A stretch of DNA of 64,000 bases, taken from NCBI RefSeq assembly GCF_004798865.1, contig NW_025336598.1:16343553-16407552 (forward strand), read 5' to 3'. Source of the DNA: Varanus komodoensis (lineage: Eukaryota > Chordata > Lepidosauria > Squamata > Varanidae). This document shows positions 59,670-64,000 of the stretch, piece by piece (within the stretch, counting starts at the first letter, position 1; every line of letters starts with the position of its first letter). The notes under the pieces are model-generated. The model saw only the letters and a program-made list of their open reading frames with translations. It did not search any database and was not told the DNA's origin. Position numbers and translations under genes: made by a program.

Positions 59670-60790
59670 GAATGGCTAGATTTGATCAAAGACTCGCTTG
59701 TTTGCCTTTCTGTCCATTCCCAAAGCTTTCTTCCAGCACCGTGTTTTGAACACATGCATTTATTTCCTGTCAGTTTTCTTCACTGTCCAGCTTTCACACC
59801 CATACATGGTGATTGGGATACAGTACAATAGTTTGGATGATCTTGACTTTGGTGTCCAGACCTTACACCTGATAACGTTTTTTAGTTCCTTCATTGCTGC
59901 CCTTCCAAGTCTCAGTCTTCTTTGAATTTGCTAGCTGCAGTTTTACTTTGGATTGCTGGCTGAGCCAAGGTATGTGAAATCTTTCACAGTTTGATCTCTT
60001 CATTATTAACAGTAAAGTCCTGTAATTCTTTTGTGGACATAATTTTTGTTTTCTTAATATTCCGCTGCAGTCCTGGTTTTGCACTTTCTTTTTTCGGGAG
60101 TCATTTCAAGTCATTGCTGCTTTCTACCAGTCGTATGGTATCATCTTCCTATTGTAAAGTAGTGATGTTTCTTCAGCCAGTTTTTATTCCTACCTCTGAT
60201 TCAGACCCAGCTTTCCTTATGATATGTTCTGTGTACAGATTGAACAGACAGGGAGATAAATACATCCTTGTCTGACTCCTTTGCCTAAGGGAAACTATTC
60301 TGTTTCTTTACTCTGTAGAGGACTCCTGACTGTAGCTTCTTGTCTGTGATACAGGTTTCACATCAGGACCAACAAGTCCTGATTAGGCACACCCATTTCT
60401 TTCAGGACCATCCATTGCTTCTCATGATCCGCACCGTCAAAGGCCTTGCTGTAGTTTATATAGCACATAGACTGATCTTTTCTGAAATTCTTTTCAGAAT
60501 TCAGTAGCTAACATATATTTGCAATACAATCACTAGTGCTTCTTCCTTTTAAGAACACAGCTTGGACATCCAGCATTGCTCACTCCAGATAGGGTAGTAT
60601 TCTTTGTTGCAGTTTGAACATTCCTTTGCCTACATGGGAGATAAATGCGATGGTCCTATAGCTGCTGGACTCTTTGCCTCTCCTTTCATGGGGATTGGCA
60701 TATATATGGAACATTTCCTGTCTGTGGGCTGTTGTCTGGCTTCCCATATTAGCAGGATCTACTTGGTTTAAAATCTGCCACCTGGAGCCA
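59670..60790 (-). mobile_element. RTE/Bov-B-like LINE fragment, minus strand (RT domain)
   Basis: Reading right to left on the minus strand, the conserved RTE RT blocks appear in order: SSSYRTIAFISHVGKGMFKLQQ (60580-60801 region), YSKAFDGADHEKQW (around 60430-60470), then a TKNYVHKRI-like block matching the KTKIMSTEE region of the 13231 copy, then the CESWTVKK-adjacent segment. It covers more of the RT than the first copy but lacks the 3' UTR. Frames are interrupted several times, so it is inactive. Same family and strand as 13231-14170. Confidence 0.86.
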
Positions 60791-61689
60791 GGCTCAGGCA
60801 AACAGATCTATGCTAGGATTATAAATGACCAGATTTCCTTTGAGCACAGGCTCATCCCAGATATTTTGATCCCTGCAAAAACCAAGTTTGCAAGACCTGT
60901 CGCACACACAATCTGTCCTTGATGGTTGATTATTGCCATGGTCAGACAGGTTGGAGTTAGAAACCCAGAAATCTGCTTGATCTCCATCCCAGTTTACAGT
61001 GGAGATTCAGTGGACCATGCAGGATGATTTGGATGAACCTTAATATCGCTGCCTTCATGCTGGAGATGAGCCCAAGATTCATAAGCATTAGCTCGCAGAA
61101 GGCCACTTCCTGGCAAGATGCCATCAGGGCACCATCCAACTATGTTACCCTGCTAGTGCAAGTGATGCTCTGCCAGCAGATGCTGCCTTCCCAAACTGTG
61201 ACTGGGAAGAAAATCTAATGAAGTTACTTTTGTGAGCACAAGGTGTGAAAGTGGTTCTTCACCTTATGGTAAAACTGATAGTGCCTGTGGTTCTCCACAA
61301 GCAGAAAATAGTGCCGGAAGAGTTCCACTGAAACCTTCCATCATGCAAGTGATTGTGTTATTGGGGGAAATGCACAGTTTAATTAGAAAATGTGCGTTCT
61401 TTAAAAAAGCAAGCAATTTCTAAATGAAGATTTTTTTTGCTTTTTTTTTTTTTTTTGGTAAAGTGTATTTCTATTGAAAATGTTCTTTTGGCCACAGGCT
61501 AAAGCACAACAATGCAGATGATGGAGGCAGGGGGATGTTCAAGTGCACCCATGCATATTTTGGAGGCAACTTTGCAATCCTGAGAATTGCATTCCTGCTC
61601 ATGTTGGCATTCAGAGCTTTGAATGGGACGTGTTCACATGATTTGCAAACAGCCATGAAATTCTCTGTAGCTCTCCTGCAATGCCTTCT
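60791..61689. other. intergenic, no gene seen; T-rich run at 61431-61456
   Basis: A broken poly-T run lies at about 61431-61456. No SINE or LINE is clearly attached to it. Confidence 0.4.
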
Positions 61690-62360
61690 TTCTAGCTTCA
61701 TTTAAGTATCCTCCTCATTATGCAGTGTCATTGTAGTAATTATATTTTGTGCTCTGTTTTACGCAGAAGCACACAGTTCTTGCTGATTTCCTCTGTCCTT
61801 GACTAGGCTTCAGATAGTGAAAGAGCTTTGGAGAAAACAACCCTCCCATAAGCCGCACTGTTTTAGTCTTCTAATTGCTATGATATAATTATGTCACACA
61901 GAAACATCATTAAATCAATAGTCGGGATCAAATGTTACTCTCAGCAATGTTATTATTAACTGATCATTATTCATTTTTATATCAGTGGCAATGCACTTGG
62001 CATCGAAAGACACCTGCACAGAAACTAAGCTCGCTGTATTTCCCTTTTCTTCTGCATTTATCCTTACATTATTATTAAACAGTCAGTTGCAACTGTCTTT
62101 TGCTTGCACTGAACATTCACACTCAAGCACTCCTTGATTGGTTTTCAGCAACACACAAGCACATATGCATTAATTAAGGCGCTAATGGAAAGTTAATGCA
62201 AAAACTTTGCTAAACATGAGAAGCTACAAAGCTGACACTGGAATTCTTCTAAGGACTATCTGCAACACTTGAGAGCTGAGCGGAAGTAGCAGCTCCTGTT
62301 TAGTTACGTTTTCCTAATTGAAATGCAAATGAGTCTGCATTATTGCATGAGTTCTTTCTT
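61690..62360. promoter_or_regulatory. candidate conserved non-coding (enhancer-like) block
   Basis: About 670 bp with no recognised repeat and dense developmental transcription-factor-like sites. They include the octamer ATGCAAAT (in GAAATGCAAATGAG near 62322), CATATGCATTAATTAAGGCG (near 62163-62184), repeated ATTATTA(A) words, and CCTTGATTGG. No coding frame. Regulatory function is inferred from composition only. Confidence 0.4.
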
Positions 62361-62650
62361 TCCTTCTTCTCTGCTTAGAACATAGGAAACTCAGCACTGA
62401 CCAGACCACCCTAGACCAACTGATAATCAATAATGCTAGTTAGGAAGCTACAACAACAGGGCAGAAATGACACATGAGGTGGACCACCATTGACACTGCT
62501 GAAACAATCATCACATGAACAAGTTGCATAAAGCTCCAGAAAGCATCTAATACAATCATCAGCCAGACAAAATGAATCTTCATGAGACCTCCTGGGCCAC
62601 ATCACAGCCTTCTTCAGGATCTTCTTGGCCTGGGTAGCCCTTTCTAACCT
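62361..62650. other. intergenic, no feature seen
   Basis: Nothing recognised. Confidence 0.4.
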
Positions 62651-62730
62651 GAGACCTTTCAGATGTGCAGCAGTACAATCCCTTCATCTGCAGTGACCAT
62701 GCTGGGGGTTGATGGGAGTTGTAGTCTAAC
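62651..62730. repeat. short palindromic repeat, copy 6 (partial)
   Basis: GAGACCTTTCAGATGTGCAG, then ACCATGCTGGGGGTTGATGG and GAGTTGTAGTCTAAC retain the core of the palindromic family. The right arm is lost. Confidence 0.6.
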
Positions 62731-63399
62731 TCATAAGGAAGGTGCCAAGTTGGTGACATCTACCCTAGTTCAAAGGTTTTCAAGTTTTCTTCCCCCAGGG
62801 GACCCTTTCCACAGTCACTCATCTGTTGAAAACCCCTGCACAACTACCATGGAAACAGTGTATTTTGCAGAGGATTCTGGGATGCTCTGCTGCATGCACA
62901 TGAATTTCTTGCAGTCTGTTGAGCCAGGATGGGGATCATCAGGTCTATGGGCTGAATTCCACTTGCCTGACCTTTCTAGCTAACTCACTGGGACCCAGCC
63001 CTCTCCATCCCCAAAGCTTGTCAGGGGCAGGAAAGCAGCTCCCAAAGACAGCCCCTCATGGTGGTGTTGTGGGGAACCACATGACAGCAAGGATGACACT
63101 TTGGCATGTGGGTCCAGACACTGTTGTCATGTGCACTTCATACGTCTCCTTTTAAGTTGAAAAACAATCCCCCACCCCTACCATCTTCTGTGTGACTTGA
63201 GAATGAAAGCTAAAACACACGCCCAGCATCTGAGCCTGCATTTTCCAAGGGCATCTAGATTGTGCTGGGTAAGCTGTCCTTCAGGGAAGTTTGCCTGGTA
63301 TTCACAATCTCCTGATTGAAGAAGCACCTCAACAGTCCCAGAGAAGCACCACTTTTCCTTGCAGCATACTTTGAAACTAGCTGACCATAACACATGGAT
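62731..63399. other. intergenic, no gene seen
   Basis: Nothing recognised. Confidence 0.4.
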
Positions 63400-63700
63400 C
63401 ATTAGCAAACAAGCTATAATAATTCTGTCGCCGTCATTAAAATGAATCATGCTATAATTCACTATTGCCAAATATTGACAAATGGTTATTTAATTGTTTC
63501 AGTGTCTCTTTTGTATGCAGACTGACAAACCGATATAGCTCTTGGTAGATTTCTGTTGCCAAAATTCCATGGTACATTAATTTAAAAAAGCAAAACAAAA
63601 ATGCTATGCCCATTAGCGCTTGACACTTATCTAAACACTGGCCACTTTCTGATGTACACTGCATTGCTAATGTATTTCAGGTAAATATAGGATATTGATT
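63400..63700. promoter_or_regulatory. possible conserved non-coding block
   Basis: Repeat-free and rich in ATTA/TAAT words (TCATTAAAATGAATCATG, ATTTAATTGTTT, CATTAGCGC). It is similar in character to 61690-62360 but shorter, and is weak evidence on its own. Confidence 0.25.
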
Positions 63701-64000
63701 TTAATTTGAGCAGCCCTGACCAATTTCTGTATTTTCTGTGATCCAGGACCCTTTTGTCCCCATGAATGTAAACCTGAGATGGTCTGGTTCCATGCTAAGG
63801 CTGTTGGTATCTAGTCGTAAGACCCACAGAGTTATGAACTACAAGTATTCTCTGTCTGCAGTTATGTGTATTCAGATATATGCAAATTCATCTATCATGT
63901 AAAGGAAGTGAGTAACACTACAATGTGGAATGTCCCTCTTTCTTACTACATGAAAAGTTTTCTTCCTCTATTACTCTAGTACTTTGCAGGTCAAACTTGT
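63701..64000. other. intergenic to window end, no feature seen
   Basis: Nothing recognised. Confidence 0.4.

Noticed and set aside
1-64000. A novel multi-gene system, CRISPR array or gene cluster
   Set aside because: No regularly spaced repeats, no adjacent long frames and no operon-like layout. The window is vertebrate intron and gene desert.

Overview
This window is nuclear DNA from a squamate reptile (lizard or snake). The evidence is its repeats. There is a Sauria SINE whose 3' tail matches Bov-B/RTE LINEs, other tRNA-derived SINEs with intact-looking A and B boxes, two RTE-type LINE copies, several 3'-truncated CR1/L2 LINE ends, and one SINE with a 5S-rRNA-like head. There is no bacterial-style gene density, and nearly all short open frames are noise or repeat-borne. 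I could not assign a species.

One host gene is supported. The last coding exon of a delta-2 protocadherin, which I identify as PCDH18, lies on the + strand at 31833-32212. It is followed by a long repeat-poor 3' UTR that probably ends near 36260. The exon carries the conserved cytoplasmic motif ending GHSDSCWMP, two WIRS-like motifs and a C-terminus ending REVYL. The large first exon (about 2.4 kb in this family) and the small middle exons are not recognisable upstream. A 100-N assembly gap lies at 8859-8958.

Layout. 1-31832 is non-coding. It is presumably the last intron of PCDH18, or intron plus upstream DNA, and holds SINEs, CR1/L2 and RTE LINE pieces, a complete solo LTR (15514-16079) with a 5-bp target duplication, microsatellites and the gap. 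31833-36260 is the exon and 3' UTR. 36261-64000 looks like intergenic gene desert. It holds short palindromic repeats, CR1, RTE, MIR-like and 5S-headed SINE copies, several perfect small inverted repeats, and three or four repeat-free, homeodomain-site-rich blocks that may be conserved regulatory elements. No tRNA, rRNA, miRNA or CRISPR gene was found, and no unknown multi-gene system is apparent. Repeat boundaries are approximate unless a terminus is described.
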